DNA from: Ferribacterium limneticum
GTDB taxonomy: Bacteria > Pseudomonadota > Gammaproteobacteria > Burkholderiales > Rhodocyclaceae
Length of the DNA stretch: 64,000 bases
Assembly (NCBI RefSeq): GCF_020510585.1
Contig: NZ_CP075190.1
Span: 923,501 to 987,500 of the forward strand
Direction: 5' to 3'
Position numbers and translations under genes: made by a program. This document shows positions 53,126 to 61,943 of the stretch, in pieces. The notes under the pieces were generated by a model. That model was not told the DNA's origin and did no database searches. It worked only from the letters and a program-made list of their open reading frames with translations. Within the stretch, counting starts at the first letter, position 1, and each line of letters opens with the position of its first letter.

Positions 53126-54289
53126 ATGTCAAACGCTCAGGTTCTTTTTCAGCGGCCAGAACTGGCGAACCGTTTCGCAAAGCAGATTCTTGTCATTGGT
53201 GTGGGTAGCGCAGCCAGTTCAGGTGTGTTTCTCGCAGCACCCAGGCGCACCGGAAAGTCTACATTTGTTCGAGAGGATCTACGTCCAGCACTAGAGGCAG
53301 AGGGTGCCTTGGTGGTGTACGCAGATCTTTGGGCAAACCCGACAGCTGATCCTGGCAATGTGATCGTGAATGCCATCCGAGGAACCTTGGCTAGCAATGA
53401 TGGGGTTGTATTGCGGCTAGCCAAGAGTGCTGGCCTGGATAAGGTCAAAGTTGGCAGTGTTTCGTTCGACCTGGATCGTGTTGGTCTCGGCAAGGATGTA
53501 TCCCTCACCGAGGCACTGGTTGCCTTATCTGATGAAACCAAGAAAATCATTGTCCTGGTAATTGATGAAGCCCAGCATGCGATCACAACCGAGGCTGGGG
53601 TATCGGCGCTCTTTGCATTGAAAGCTGCGCGCGATGAACTGAACAGCAGTCAACATCATGGGCTGCGCGTTGTGTGCACTGGTTCCAATCGAGACAAGCT
53701 GGCGATGCTGCGCAACAGTAAAGACCAGGCTTTCTTTGGGGCGCCGTTGGTTAATTTTCCGATGCTCGGCAAGGACTACATCGAATGGTTTTGCAAAGAG
53801 GTGGATTTGCCGTTTCAACTGGACCCGAAGCAAGTCTTGCCCTTGTTCGTGGAAGCTGGGTATCGACCGGAAGTGATCGGCGCCGCAGCAGATCGCTTTC
53901 GGTTCGACTTTGAAATCGACGTTGAAACGGGGGCCGACAAGTTTGCCGAGGAGGTTCGACGGCTGACTGATGAGATGAATCAGGTGCAATTGGGCGTTAT
54001 TCATAGCCTCACGCCGATACAGTCTTCCGTGTTACGAGTCATGGCCGCTGCAAGGGAGAATTACGCGCCATTTGAGGCCGCTACCTTGGAAAAGTACCGG
54101 AAGGCCATGACTCAGGCAGGTCTTTCTGTTGATGATGCTAAGGCTGATGTGCCTGGCGTGCAGCAGGCGCTGATTGCGCTTCAGGAAAAGAAACTGGTTT
54201 GGAAAGCAGCTCGAGGTGTGTATGCCATCGAAGAGCAGAGCATTTTCGATCTGCTAAAGGCTAGTGGCCAACTTGACGGACTTGAATGA
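53126..54289 (+). CDS. AAA-family ATPase
   Basis: 387 aa. Walker A APRRTGKST (residues ~36-44), Walker B IIVLVIDEAQHA (~144-155), sensor 1 VVCTGSNRD (~185). The C-terminal ~120 residues contain a winged-helix-like segment (ALIALQEKKLVWKAARGVYAIEE). Similar to small island AAA/STAND-like ATPases; a partner is not evident, though the following HEPN/OST-HTH gene is co-directional. Weak RBS (AGGTG). Confidence 0.85.
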   Translation: MSNAQVLFQRPELANRFAKQILVIGVGSAASSGVFLAAPRRTGKSTFVREDLRPALEAEGALVVYADLWANPTADPGNVIVNAIRGTLASNDGVVLRLAKSAGLDKVKVGSVSFDLDRVGLGKDVSLTEALVALSDETKKIIVLVIDEAQHAITTEAGVSALFALKAARDELNSSQHHGLRVVCTGSNRDKLAMLRNSKDQAFFGAPLVNFPMLGKDYIEWFCKEVDLPFQLDPKQVLPLFVEAGYRPEVIGAAADRFRFDFEIDVETGADKFAEEVRRLTDEMNQVQLGVIHSLTPIQSSVLRVMAAARENYAPFEAATLEKYRKAMTQAGLSVDDAKADVPGVQQALIALQEKKLVWKAARGVYAIEEQSIFDLLKASGQLDGLE

Positions 54290-55299
54290 GAAAATTGGTC
54301 GGTAGATTTCCTGCCAATAGTCCGTTTTCCAAGTTTTTGCACACCTTGCGTAGGTGGGATGCTTCGGTGTGGTTACGAGTCTGGAAGCGTTCCGCCAGTC
54401 ATATTGAAAATCGACGTCTATGAGTTCTTCTGATAACGAACCTTCGTTCGCCGCACACCAGAGATCTGTCCAGCGAAAGCTGGGCCGGTGTCTCATTCGC
54501 TTGCAACAGCTTGAGCTTCTGGTAAAGGCGCTCTGGATCGATTCAGAACACGAATCTGCCTTTGGGCAAGTTGAAGAAATACAGGCAGCCCAACTAAGGC
54601 GAAAAGAGTTTGTGTCCGATAAAACGCTCGGAACGGTCCTGAAATCATTTGTGGGTAGTTACATTGCGCCCGATTTAGGGAAAGACGCCGGCGATGGGGT
54701 TTCTGCCTCTGTTATCGATAAGAAGATGCTATTCCGCTACAAATCCAAAATCAGCATGGCGGAAGATGACTATGCGCGGACTGTTCAGGAATTCGAGGCG
54801 CTAGTCGCAATGCGAAATGATCTCGTGCATCACTTCATTGAGCGCTTCAATCTTTGGAGCGATGAAGGGTGTGAAGCTGCAGAAGCACATCTGAACTCGT
54901 GCGATCAGCAGATCGAGTCGCAACTGTCAATCATGCATGCTTGGGTAAAATCCCATCAAGAGGCTAGGGATCGAACACTCGCGTTGGTTAATAGCGATGA
55001 CTTCCTTGTTTTTCTGAGCCATGGTGAACAATCGTGCCGACCCATCGACTGGGCTGATACGCCTATAGTAAAGATATTATTCGAGGCCGAGTCGAGGATT
55101 GCAAAAGATGGCTGGGTCTCTCTTGTTGATGCAATTAGCTGGATGGCTATCGAATACCCAAACGAAAAACCAATGCTCTATGGCTGTTCGAGATGGCGCC
55201 ATTTGTTGCATGAAACTCAATTATTCGAAGTTTCTCGTGAGGTGCCCCCAATAAACAGTGCCACGGGGAATTTAGTAAAGTCCGTTTTCGAGAAGGAGA

Positions 55300-55569
55300 A
55301 TGGACTTGAAGAAGCGGTTTTCAGAAGAGCAGATCATCGGTTTCTTGCAGCAGGCGGAAGCCGGAATACCGATCAAGGAGCTGTGCCGGCAACATGGCTT
55401 CAGTGACGGATCGTTCTACAACTGGCGAGCGAAGTTCGGCGGGATGACGGTTCCGGATGCCAAGAGGCTGAAGGAGCTCGAAGCCGAGAATGGCAAGCTC
55501 AAGCGGCTGCTGGCCGAATCGATCCTCGATGCGGAGGCGCTGAAAGCGGCTTTAGGCCGAAAACGCTGA
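55300..55569 (+). CDS. IS407-group transposase OrfA
   Basis: 89 aa with HTH (FSEEQIIGFLQQAEAGIPIKELCRQHGFSDGSFYNWRAKFGG) and a leucine-zipper-like tail (AKRLKELEAENGKLKRLLAESILDAEALKAAL). RBS AAGGAG 4 nt before ATG. A -1 shift at CGAAAACGC near its end joins it in frame to OrfB. Confidence 0.93.
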   Translation: MDLKKRFSEEQIIGFLQQAEAGIPIKELCRQHGFSDGSFYNWRAKFGGMTVPDAKRLKELEAENGKLKRLLAESILDAEALKAALGRKR

Positions 55570-55595
55570 GCCCCCAGCAAAAGCGTGAGGCAGTC

Positions 55596-56426
55596 ATGGT
55601 GATGCAGGAATCGACGAAGATTTCCGAACGCCGTGCCTGCCAGCTGGTGGGTCTATCGCGCACGGTGCTGCACTACGCGTCAAAGGCGCAGCCAGAGAAT
55701 GAGCAATTACAGGCCAGACTGGTCGAACTCGCCGGAGAGCGGCGCCGGTTCGGCTATCGGCGCCTGCACGCTCTGGTTCGACGGGAAGGTGTTGCGGTCA
55801 ATCACAAACGACTCTATCGGCTCTACAGCGATGCCGGCCTGACGGTCAGGCGGCGCAAGAGGCGGCATGGTGTCGCGGTCGAACGGCAAGCACTTGAGCT
55901 GCCCTCGGGTCCGAACGAGGTCTGGTCGATGGATTTTGTCAGTGATGCCTTGGCCAGCGGCCGACGAATCAAGGTGCTGACCATCGTCGATGATTTCAGC
56001 AAGGAATCTGTCGATCTGGCAGTCGACTTCGGCATCTCGGGGCATTACGTCACGCGGGTGCTTGATCAGGCAGCCCGGTTCCGTGGCTACCCCAAGGCCA
56101 TCCGGACCGACCAAGGGCCTGAATTTACCGGCAAGGCACTCGACCAGTGGGCTTGTCAGCATGGCGTTCAGCTCAAACTGATCCAGGCAGGCAAACCGAC
56201 CCAGAATGCTTTCATCGAGAGCTTCAATGGCCGATTCCGGGACGAGTGTCTGAATGACCACTGGTTTACGAGTCTGGCTGAGGCTCGTATCCTGATCGCT
56301 GTCTGGCGCCGGGATTACAACCAGCACCGGCCCCACAGTGCGCTGGGTTACCAAACTCCGGCAGAGTTTGCGGCCAAGCATCGGACAACGCGTTCCGACC
56401 TGCCGGCCGTGGAAGAGTGTCTTTAG
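55596..56426 (+). CDS. IS407-group transposase OrfB (DDE integrase core)
   Basis: 276 aa as a separate ATG-start ORF; likely produced as an OrfAB fusion by -1 frameshifting, since the frame is open back to the end of OrfA. DDE residues: VWSMDFVSDA, IRTDQGPEFTG, FIESFNGRFRDECLN. HTH_21 region and RPHSALGYQTPAEFA C-terminus complete. Expected active. Confidence 0.95.
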   Translation: MVMQESTKISERRACQLVGLSRTVLHYASKAQPENEQLQARLVELAGERRRFGYRRLHALVRREGVAVNHKRLYRLYSDAGLTVRRRKRRHGVAVERQALELPSGPNEVWSMDFVSDALASGRRIKVLTIVDDFSKESVDLAVDFGISGHYVTRVLDQAARFRGYPKAIRTDQGPEFTGKALDQWACQHGVQLKLIQAGKPTQNAFIESFNGRFRDECLNDHWFTSLAEARILIAVWRRDYNQHRPHSALGYQTPAEFAAKHRTTRSDLPAVEECL

Positions 56427-56556
56427 CAGTGCAACCCAAGGACTTTTACTAAAAGGCCCTTGGCACTAAATCCGGGGGCACCTCACTCGAGCGCTAATTG
56501 ATTCCGCAAAAAATACAGTGACTCTGTTTCGCCGGAGGCTTAAATAGTAGCGCGAT

Positions 56557-57681
56557 CTATTGATGAGTGTTTAAGTCTCGAAGTACTTCCGTAAAAACTG
56601 TTGCGAGGTCAAGAGAGATGGATTTTTCTTCCGTCGATAGGCCTATTAAGCTATTGACAATGTGCTTGATTCGTTGGGCGGCCGGCAAATGAGTCCCCGT
56701 TTGCGCTCCTCCGAGTTCAATGGCGTTAAGAAATATTGCTATGCCCGCGGCAACAATCGGGAATCCGAGGCCTTTATCTGTGCAAGCTTGGTAAGCGATT
56801 CGTGCACCTAGTTCATCTGCATCTAATTCAACTTGGTGGTCATTGAGTTTGGCATTCTGGTGGCGCAATAGAGCATGTGCGTACTCGTGCGCTGTTATGA
56901 ATACTTCGCAACCAAAAGTCATTCCGGCGATAATTGAGCGTGCGATCGGCGGAATATCTGAGTTGGGGATGTAGCTCAGGTCAGAGCGTAAGTTATATGA
57001 GCTAAAAAAACTAACCCAAGCTTTTAGTGCCGCACTATCTTCGGAAAGGAGGGAGGCTTCAATTAATTTGTATTCCTCCCACTGTGCCCTCCAGCTCTCT
57101 AGGTTTTCTCCTTCCAATAAATTTGGTGGAATTGCCATCAAGATTGTAGAAATTATCCCGTGTATGTATGTTAGCAACCCCGATTCAAAAACTATAAAAA
57201 CTTTCGAAGATTGATTTGGGGGGCGGATGGGTTCAGCGCATGCACTTACTTTTCCTGTTGGCGCACAACAAAATCCGCCATAGTTACTTTCATCAAGTTT
57301 GTGTTGTGAATCAATCGAAGGTAGTTGTTCTCGAATTGACTTTATTAGTTGAATGATTGTGATGTAACTCAGCGGGTCGTCAAATTGAGTAGGTAAGCTG
57401 ACGTTGAATGCATTTGCGATCTCCGCTTTGTTGCAACCAAAGAGATGGGCAGCATCTGCTACGAACTCGGAGTCTGAAATCCGGTCAGTTAGATTAATTT
57501 CTCGAGTGGCATTTGCCCCCGGGAGTTGAAAGTATTTTTCGACAATGACTCGTTCAAGTTCTTTGTAGTACGGGTCAGACTCTGAAAGATGAGGGGGGCG
57601 TTTTGTGAATTGATCCATCGCTGCGCTTATCCATGAGGTGAAATAGTCGAATGTGCTAATTATGATTTTTTTCAGTGCCAA
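56557..57681 (-). CDS. Putative zinc metallopeptidase (HEXXH)
   Basis: 374 aa from a TTG at 57679-57681; an ATG 21 codons later (57618) is the alternative. HEYAHALLRHQNAKLNDHQVELDADELGARIA (about residues 265-295) gives HExxH plus a downstream E-x-D-A-D-E ligand candidate. One or two hydrophobic stretches (TYIHGIISTILMAIPPNLL, ~170-190; FPIVAAGIAIFLNAI) may contact the membrane. AT-rich compared with neighbours, suggesting separate acquisition. Substrate unknown; convergent with the broken HEPN gene. Confidence 0.7.
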   Translation of the reverse strand: MALKKIIISTFDYFTSWISAAMDQFTKRPPHLSESDPYYKELERVIVEKYFQLPGANATREINLTDRISDSEFVADAAHLFGCNKAEIANAFNVSLPTQFDDPLSYITIIQLIKSIREQLPSIDSQHKLDESNYGGFCCAPTGKVSACAEPIRPPNQSSKVFIVFESGLLTYIHGIISTILMAIPPNLLEGENLESWRAQWEEYKLIEASLLSEDSAALKAWVSFFSSYNLRSDLSYIPNSDIPPIARSIIAGMTFGCEVFITAHEYAHALLRHQNAKLNDHQVELDADELGARIAYQACTDKGLGFPIVAAGIAIFLNAIELGGAQTGTHLPAAQRIKHIVNSLIGLSTEEKSISLDLATVFTEVLRDLNTHQ

Positions 57682-57780
57682 ATGTAATTTCTCTCGTCAC
57701 TTTAGTGTCGGATAGCACAAATGAGTAGTGTTTAGTTGCGCATAGTTCGGCTGATATGGAAGACATTGGTGAGGCTGTTG

Positions 57781-59115
57781 CTAGCGGAGCGGTCTCTTTC
57801 TTTTTATGGATAGTACGTTGCTGTCGGACGATTTGCCCTTTGAAATGTCATCAAGGCGGCGCTCCCAAGCCTCTAGCGCGTTGCGCTTTTCGGTAATGTA
57901 TTCGTAGCGGTCATAGTGGGCCGACTGCACGCCCGAGAGACCATGGCTGAGCAATTGGGCTCGAACGTCCTTACTAACTCCCATGCCTGCCAGCATGGTT
58001 TCGCATGTCCGGCGAATGTCGCGCAGGTCAAAGGCCTCACAGCCCATAACCTGGCAAATCGAGAAGACGCGCTTACCGGGTGTGGTTTCCACCATGGAGG
58101 TGGTGCCATTGGAAGAAAACAGCAGATCGCTTTTCTTCTTTTTCGCCATCGCAAGCAGCTTCTCGACAATGGCGGCTCCCATGGGGGCTAGCGGAAGAAG
58201 ATGCTCGCGTGGTGTGATCCGCTTTCCCTTCTTGTCCAACAACCGAAGCGTTTCAGTTTCCTGGTCGTAGTCGCTGACCTTGGCCCGAAGTAGCTGGGCC
58301 ATGCGTTGACCGCCGGAAAACAGCGCTAGCCGCAGCGCTAGGTCGGCAATGCTTTCTTCGGAAAGCGCAGCCATGTAGGTTTTCAGCTCCTCTGTCGTGA
58401 GGGTGCGCTCGCCACGATTTACTGGGATCGTGGCGATGGGTTCTACCGGGTTGCTTTCGACCCCATAGGGGATCAACGAGGAAGGGAGCTTCGCATCGAA
58501 AGGGGCTTTCCTGGCTGCATTAAAGGCTGCCGACAGGTAACTGCGAAGAACGCCCGCGGCTCGACTCTTGTCTTGCTCCATCACCTTTCGTACCAGGGCT
58601 GCAGCATGATGGGAGGTAATCTCCCTGGCCGGTATTTCAGCGATGTCTGGCGCGGCTTCGAAGACATGGCACTTGAAGATTGAACGGGCTTGCCTGGCAC
58701 TTCCCTTGCCCTTGGCTTCGAGATGGTCGCTGTAAGCGTTGCAGAGGGCGCGCAGCGTGTAGCGGCTGCGATTCTCTTTTTCCAGTAGCGCGGCTTCCTT
58801 GGCTCGCTTGGCTTCGGCTTTTGCCTCCACCTTGGCTTGTTCCAGTTCTCGCGGATCGTTGCCCTGGTCGATCAGGCGTTGAAGGCGACGAGCTTCCTCT
58901 TTTGCGCTATCTAGGCTCCAGGCACGAATGTCACCGATAGTGCTGCGGATCGTCGAGCCGTTCTTCAACTTGCTTTGGAAGATGAAAGCTTTCGAGCCTT
59001 TGGTGGCTCGTACACCGAGCCCTTGGGTATCCGTGTCGCGCATGAAAACCTGGGTCTTTTCAGGCGGGCATTCGAGGTCCCGAATCCTTGCTGCGGTCAG
59101 TCTTACCTTAGTCAT
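57781..59115 (-). CDS. int: Tyrosine recombinase/integrase of the island
   Basis: 444 aa. N-terminal arm-DNA-binding domain (DUF4102-type, TQGLGVRATKGSKAFIFQSKLKNGS), core-binding domain ~110-210, catalytic domain with GGQRMAQLLRAK (Arg I), FDLRDIRRTCET (box II; Arg instead of His at the first position, a tolerated variant), LLSHGLSG (His/Trp position) and AHYDRYEY (Tyr). It lies 171 nt from attR and its ATG is 12 nt from the GTGTACGC repeats, which may autoregulate it. Confidence 0.95.
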   Translation of the reverse strand: MTKVRLTAARIRDLECPPEKTQVFMRDTDTQGLGVRATKGSKAFIFQSKLKNGSTIRSTIGDIRAWSLDSAKEEARRLQRLIDQGNDPRELEQAKVEAKAEAKRAKEAALLEKENRSRYTLRALCNAYSDHLEAKGKGSARQARSIFKCHVFEAAPDIAEIPAREITSHHAAALVRKVMEQDKSRAAGVLRSYLSAAFNAARKAPFDAKLPSSLIPYGVESNPVEPIATIPVNRGERTLTTEELKTYMAALSEESIADLALRLALFSGGQRMAQLLRAKVSDYDQETETLRLLDKKGKRITPREHLLPLAPMGAAIVEKLLAMAKKKKSDLLFSSNGTTSMVETTPGKRVFSICQVMGCEAFDLRDIRRTCETMLAGMGVSKDVRAQLLSHGLSGVQSAHYDRYEYITEKRNALEAWERRLDDISKGKSSDSNVLSIKRKRPLR

Positions 59116-59127
59116 CAGAGTTCCCCC

Positions 59128-59157
59128 GTGTACGCTCTGTGTACGCCATGTGTACGC
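59128..59157 (+). repeat. Right-end GTGTACGC direct repeats
   Basis: Three copies at 59128, 59139 and 59150 (11-bp spacing), with TCT and CAT between. The last two plus flank match the left-end block at 21311-21331 exactly. They lie 13-42 nt upstream of the integrase start: candidate arm-type sites and/or operator. Confidence 0.65.
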
Positions 59158-59286
59158 AGATTATATCAAATAAGGGAAATTCTCATCAACGACAAAAAAC
59201 AACTTACTTATTGATTTGTAACGGTAAACATGGGTTTTATCAAACTTTATCAACTAAGATGAAATATCAAAAATGATATAAAAATT

Positions 59287-59351
59287 TGATTTGTAATCAT
59301 CAGGTAGCGGTTCGATTCCGTTCGGGGGCACCAGTAAAATCAAACAGTTAA
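59287..59351 (+). repeat. attR: 65-bp copy of tRNA 3' half
   Basis: Identical to 21209-21273. The DNA immediately left is AT-rich (59260-59286, with ATATCA-aaaa-TGATAT), not tRNA 5' sequence, so this copy is not a tRNA gene. Confidence 0.92.
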
Positions 59352-59377
59352 GCCGCTCTTCGGAGTGGCTTTTTTGT
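59352..59377 (+). terminator. Terminator hairpin after attR
   Basis: AGCCGCTC-TTCG-GAGTGGCT (59352-59371) followed by TTTTTT. Same loop and position as the hairpin after attL. Downstream, 59378-59592 shows only the upstream region of the next gene. Confidence 0.75.
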
Positions 59378-59592
59378 TTTTCGGGTGTCGTGCAGGCACC
59401 TTTTGGGTTTTTGCTGTCAATTTGTCTCCAGTGTGCCGGTCGCAGATTCTCCGAATCATACCTGCATGGAGAGGGCGTGTTGAGTGACTTGGCGCGATCC
59501 CGGAGGTGTTTGGCCCAGGCAATTACCAATCTTCATACCCATGATAAAAATAGGGGTAATATTCTGACGTCCTATTTTCGAGGAGCGTCCTG

Positions 59593-60456
59593 ATGTTTTT
59601 CAATAAGCTCAGCGGCCTTGTTCATGGCCCGCATGCCTCATCGCCAACCCATCGCTTTGTCGAAAAAGTGGTTGCCACCCTGGGCGAATCGATTACCGAG
59701 GCAAACAACTTCGAGCCAGTCCTGGCGCATGCGTTGCATTCTGCCGAGTTGTACTACTACCGGCAGATTCAGGCGATACCTGGCCCGTTCGAAGTCTCGG
59801 CCAGCGAGCCTTGCAACCATCCGTTTTTCCACACCATCTTTAGCGCACCTGCGGATGTGCAGGTTGCTCTGGGCAGAAGTATCGAAGTCAGAGACTTCTT
59901 GCCTGCGTTGGTAAGGGACGGCAGGCTTGAGTGCTTCGGACTCCTTGGCTTTCGTGAGAAAGCGGCTGGCGAAAATGAGACGGGTCGGCAATTTGCCGAT
60001 CATACGATCCGCAGCATTGGCCATTCTGAAGAATATTGTCGGGAAAGCCTGCGTAATTCTTGCCTGCACCGCCTGCTGGGCCAGTTTCGTGAGCATGTTG
60101 ATACCCTGCGCAGCAGGGGGCGGCTTCTGAAAACAGAATGGAATATCGAGAAGTGCAACAGTGCCGCACAGGCAGGCGACGTTCTGGCACCGGAGTTTGT
60201 TCTGGCCGAGCAGGCGTTGCAACCTGACAATCTGCTAAAAGGATTGGTGGCTTGGCTGGAAGCTCCGGAAAATCATCTGCGCATTGAGTCGAGCCATGTT
60301 GCTGTTGCCGACCAAAGGGGCGGCAGGACCGAGTTGCCGGTCATGCGCTGCACCGATAGGCGCCATTGGATGGTCAGCCTGGTCCAGATTCAGGTTCAGG
60401 AAGCCTTGAATGCGCTGGCCTGCGAATCCCGCTGCCATCGCTACATTCTTGTTTAG
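59593..60456 (+). CDS. Hypothetical protein (287 aa)
   Basis: No domain recognised. Soluble, mixed composition, rich in His, Arg and Glu; several Cys (five in the C-terminal half) without a clear ligand pattern. RBS GAGGAGC 7 nt before ATG. First chromosomal gene after attR. Confidence 0.75.
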   Translation: MFFNKLSGLVHGPHASSPTHRFVEKVVATLGESITEANNFEPVLAHALHSAELYYYRQIQAIPGPFEVSASEPCNHPFFHTIFSAPADVQVALGRSIEVRDFLPALVRDGRLECFGLLGFREKAAGENETGRQFADHTIRSIGHSEEYCRESLRNSCLHRLLGQFREHVDTLRSRGRLLKTEWNIEKCNSAAQAGDVLAPEFVLAEQALQPDNLLKGLVAWLEAPENHLRIESSHVAVADQRGGRTELPVMRCTDRRHWMVSLVQIQVQEALNALACESRCHRYILV

Positions 60457-60479
60457 GACTTGGTGCATCCATAATCAGC

Positions 60480-60746
60480 GGCAAAATTAAATCGCGGACC
60501 GAATTTTCTTGGTGCAGCGCAACTCTAGGAATCGGGGCGCGTTCGGCCGCGATTGCCCGCTCCATCATTTCGTAGAGTCCCTTGATCAGATCCAGTCCAA
60601 AGACCTGTTCGATAACCTTGTGTTGCTAGACGATCAGCGGGCCAAGTTCCGACACTCCGTTGCTCGCTTTTCGGGGGCAGGCAGACGATGAAACGCCGCT
60701 GGCCTTCCAGCATGCGCTCACGGGTAACACGGTTCATTTCTTCCAT
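60480..60746 (-). pseudogene. Possible decayed small gene, unknown family
   Basis: Starting at ATG 60746 one frame reads MEEMNRVTRERMLEGQRR, then coherent protein-like sequence continues in another frame after a shift and an in-frame TAG (KVIEQVFGLDLIKGLYEMM). This suggests a degraded gene of about 90 codons. Coordinates approximate. Confidence 0.25.
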
Positions 60747-60801
60747 GCTTGACAGGACACCGGTTGGGCTCGGACTCAGGGCGTTGCTGATCTCGCGGCA
60801 A

Positions 60802-60879
60802 CTGGAGTCAGAACGACTGATTCTTCGGATGTTCAGCGCAGACGATTGGCGCAGCATGCACGAGCATTATTTCAGATGA
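60802..60879 (+). pseudogene. N-terminal fragment of GNAT acetyltransferase
   Basis: About 25 codons read LESERLILRMFSADDWRSMHE, the usual N-terminus of RimJ/RimL-type GNAT enzymes, then stop. The rest of the domain is missing. The region 60880-61046 holds nothing that I can support. Confidence 0.4.
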
Positions 60880-61046
60880 GGCGTGTACGCGTTTTACTTT
60901 GGGCCGTGTACTTTCCGACGGCGAAATCGGGTAGCGCTACGTTCCAAAAAGAGATCGATTTTCGAGGCGGCAGATTTCAGATATGCAGGCACCCAGCCGG
61001 TAGACCATGAGTTGTTGGCCCAACCGTGCTTATGCAAACGGATATG

Positions 61047-61847
61047 TCATTGAGTCAGGCTGCCATGGCCAAGGCGGTGCGATAACGTTTTTGAGGCTTC
61101 AAGCATGGCCTTGGCTACAGGACTGTCCCATTCCACGTTAAATTCACCGATTGAACCCAGCGAAGTAATCGCTGCAACCATACTGCCCGTGTGGTCGTAG
61201 ACGGGGGCGCTGAAGCCGTTGATGCCTGGGGTCAAGCTGCCAGATGCGCGGCTAATCCCGTGCGAGCGAATTTCTGTCAGGTTCTTCTCCAACTGCCTGC
61301 GAACGGTCGTGATTGCCGTTTTGCTTGTATCTGAGATTTCCTTTAACTCATCGTCGAGTTTTTTCTTTAGAAACGGCGAACGGTAGAAGGCGGCAAAGGC
61401 TCGTCCCGTTGCCGAATTGGACAGCGGCAAAACGGTCCCGGCACGAAGCGTGATGGTTATCGGGCCGCCGGCGTCGACGATTCGAACAATAGTTGCCCCG
61501 TGGTTTCCCCAAACGGCGAGAGCAACGGTCTCCTGAATTTCTTCGCAGAGCGTTTCAAGAATAGGACCGGCCAGGCGGACCGGATCAAGGCGCCCGAGCC
61601 CGGAAAGCCCCAACTCCAGTGCATAGGCACCCAAGTCATAGCGGCCGCTACTGTTGTCTTGTTCCACGATGCCGATGCGCAGGAAGCTGACCATGTATCG
61701 ATGCGCCTTGGCTGCGGGCATTCCGGCGCCTTTCGCGATGTCACGCAACATCATCGGTCGATTGGTCGCCGCCAGTACATTTAAAAGTCGAAATCCCACC
61801 TCAATGGACTGAATTCCTTGGCGGTCGCTTGCTGCTTTAGTGGCCAT
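61047..61847 (-). CDS. IclR-family transcriptional regulator
   Basis: 266 aa. N-terminal wHTH (GIQSIEVGFRLLNVLAATNRPMMLRDIAKGAGMPAAKAHRYMVSFLRIGIVEQ) and C-terminal IclR effector domain (VALAVWGNHGATIVRIVDAGGPI, LPLSNSATGRAFAAF, GFSAPVYDHTGSMVAAITSLG). Usually controls catabolic genes in response to small aromatic or organic acids; the target is not evident here. Divergent from parA. Confidence 0.93.
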   Translation of the reverse strand: MATKAASDRQGIQSIEVGFRLLNVLAATNRPMMLRDIAKGAGMPAAKAHRYMVSFLRIGIVEQDNSSGRYDLGAYALELGLSGLGRLDPVRLAGPILETLCEEIQETVALAVWGNHGATIVRIVDAGGPITITLRAGTVLPLSNSATGRAFAAFYRSPFLKKKLDDELKEISDTSKTAITTVRRQLEKNLTEIRSHGISRASGSLTPGINGFSAPVYDHTGSMVAAITSLGSIGEFNVEWDSPVAKAMLEASKTLSHRLGHGSLTQ

Positions 61848-61943
61848 GATGGTTTTGATGGAAGAAAAGCATACATTCTATGCACCTATGAGGCCTTTGA
61901 GGTGACGAATATAATGACCCCGCAAATATATAAGGGAGGTTCT

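Larger units (their letters stand above)
55238..56485 (+). mobile_element. IS3-family, IS407-group insertion sequence (1248 bp)
   Basis: Both ends begin TGAGGTGCCCCC, with imperfect inverted repeats extending about 50 bp (AGTGCC and TTTAGTAAA motifs shared). Direct target duplication CTCG at 55234-55237 and 56486-56489; 4-bp duplications are typical of the IS407 group. Encodes OrfA and OrfB. Intact duplication and open frames indicate recent insertion. Confidence 0.92.
54420..56547 (+). pseudogene. HEPN-like/OST-HTH (LOTUS) protein gene interrupted by IS407-group insertion
   Basis: The coding sequence runs from ATG 54420 to 55237, is split by the IS (55238-56485), and resumes at 56490. Removing the IS and one CTCG duplication restores an open frame ending at TAG 56545-56547 (about 291 aa, end reading ...RALIDSAKNTVTLFRRRLK). 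Residues ~120-145 contain MRNDLVHHF, an Rx4H HEPN-type motif; ~220-272 (AKDGWVSLVDAI...YGCSRWRHLLHETQLFEV) match OST-HTH/LOTUS. A predicted RNA-associated effector, inactivated recently. Confidence 0.75.
21209..59351. mobile_element. Integrated genomic island (about 38 kb) in tRNA-Thr-like gene
   Basis: It is bounded by a perfect 65-bp direct repeat (21209-21273 and 59287-59351). The left copy completes the tRNA; the right copy is only its 3' half preceded by AT-rich DNA. A tyrosine integrase (57781-59115) lies just inside the right end. GTGTACGC repeats with 11-bp spacing occur near both ends. Cargo: expanded DISARM, cytosine methyltransferase/Vsr, AbiE-like pair, AlpA/Rep-like operon, IS407-group element and others. 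No conjugation genes are seen, so it is probably mobilised, if at all, by integrase excision plus helper functions. Confidence 0.9.

Noticed and set aside
59287..59351. Second tRNA gene at the right end
   Set aside because: Only the 3' half is present; upstream sequence is AT-rich and cannot form the acceptor and D stems.
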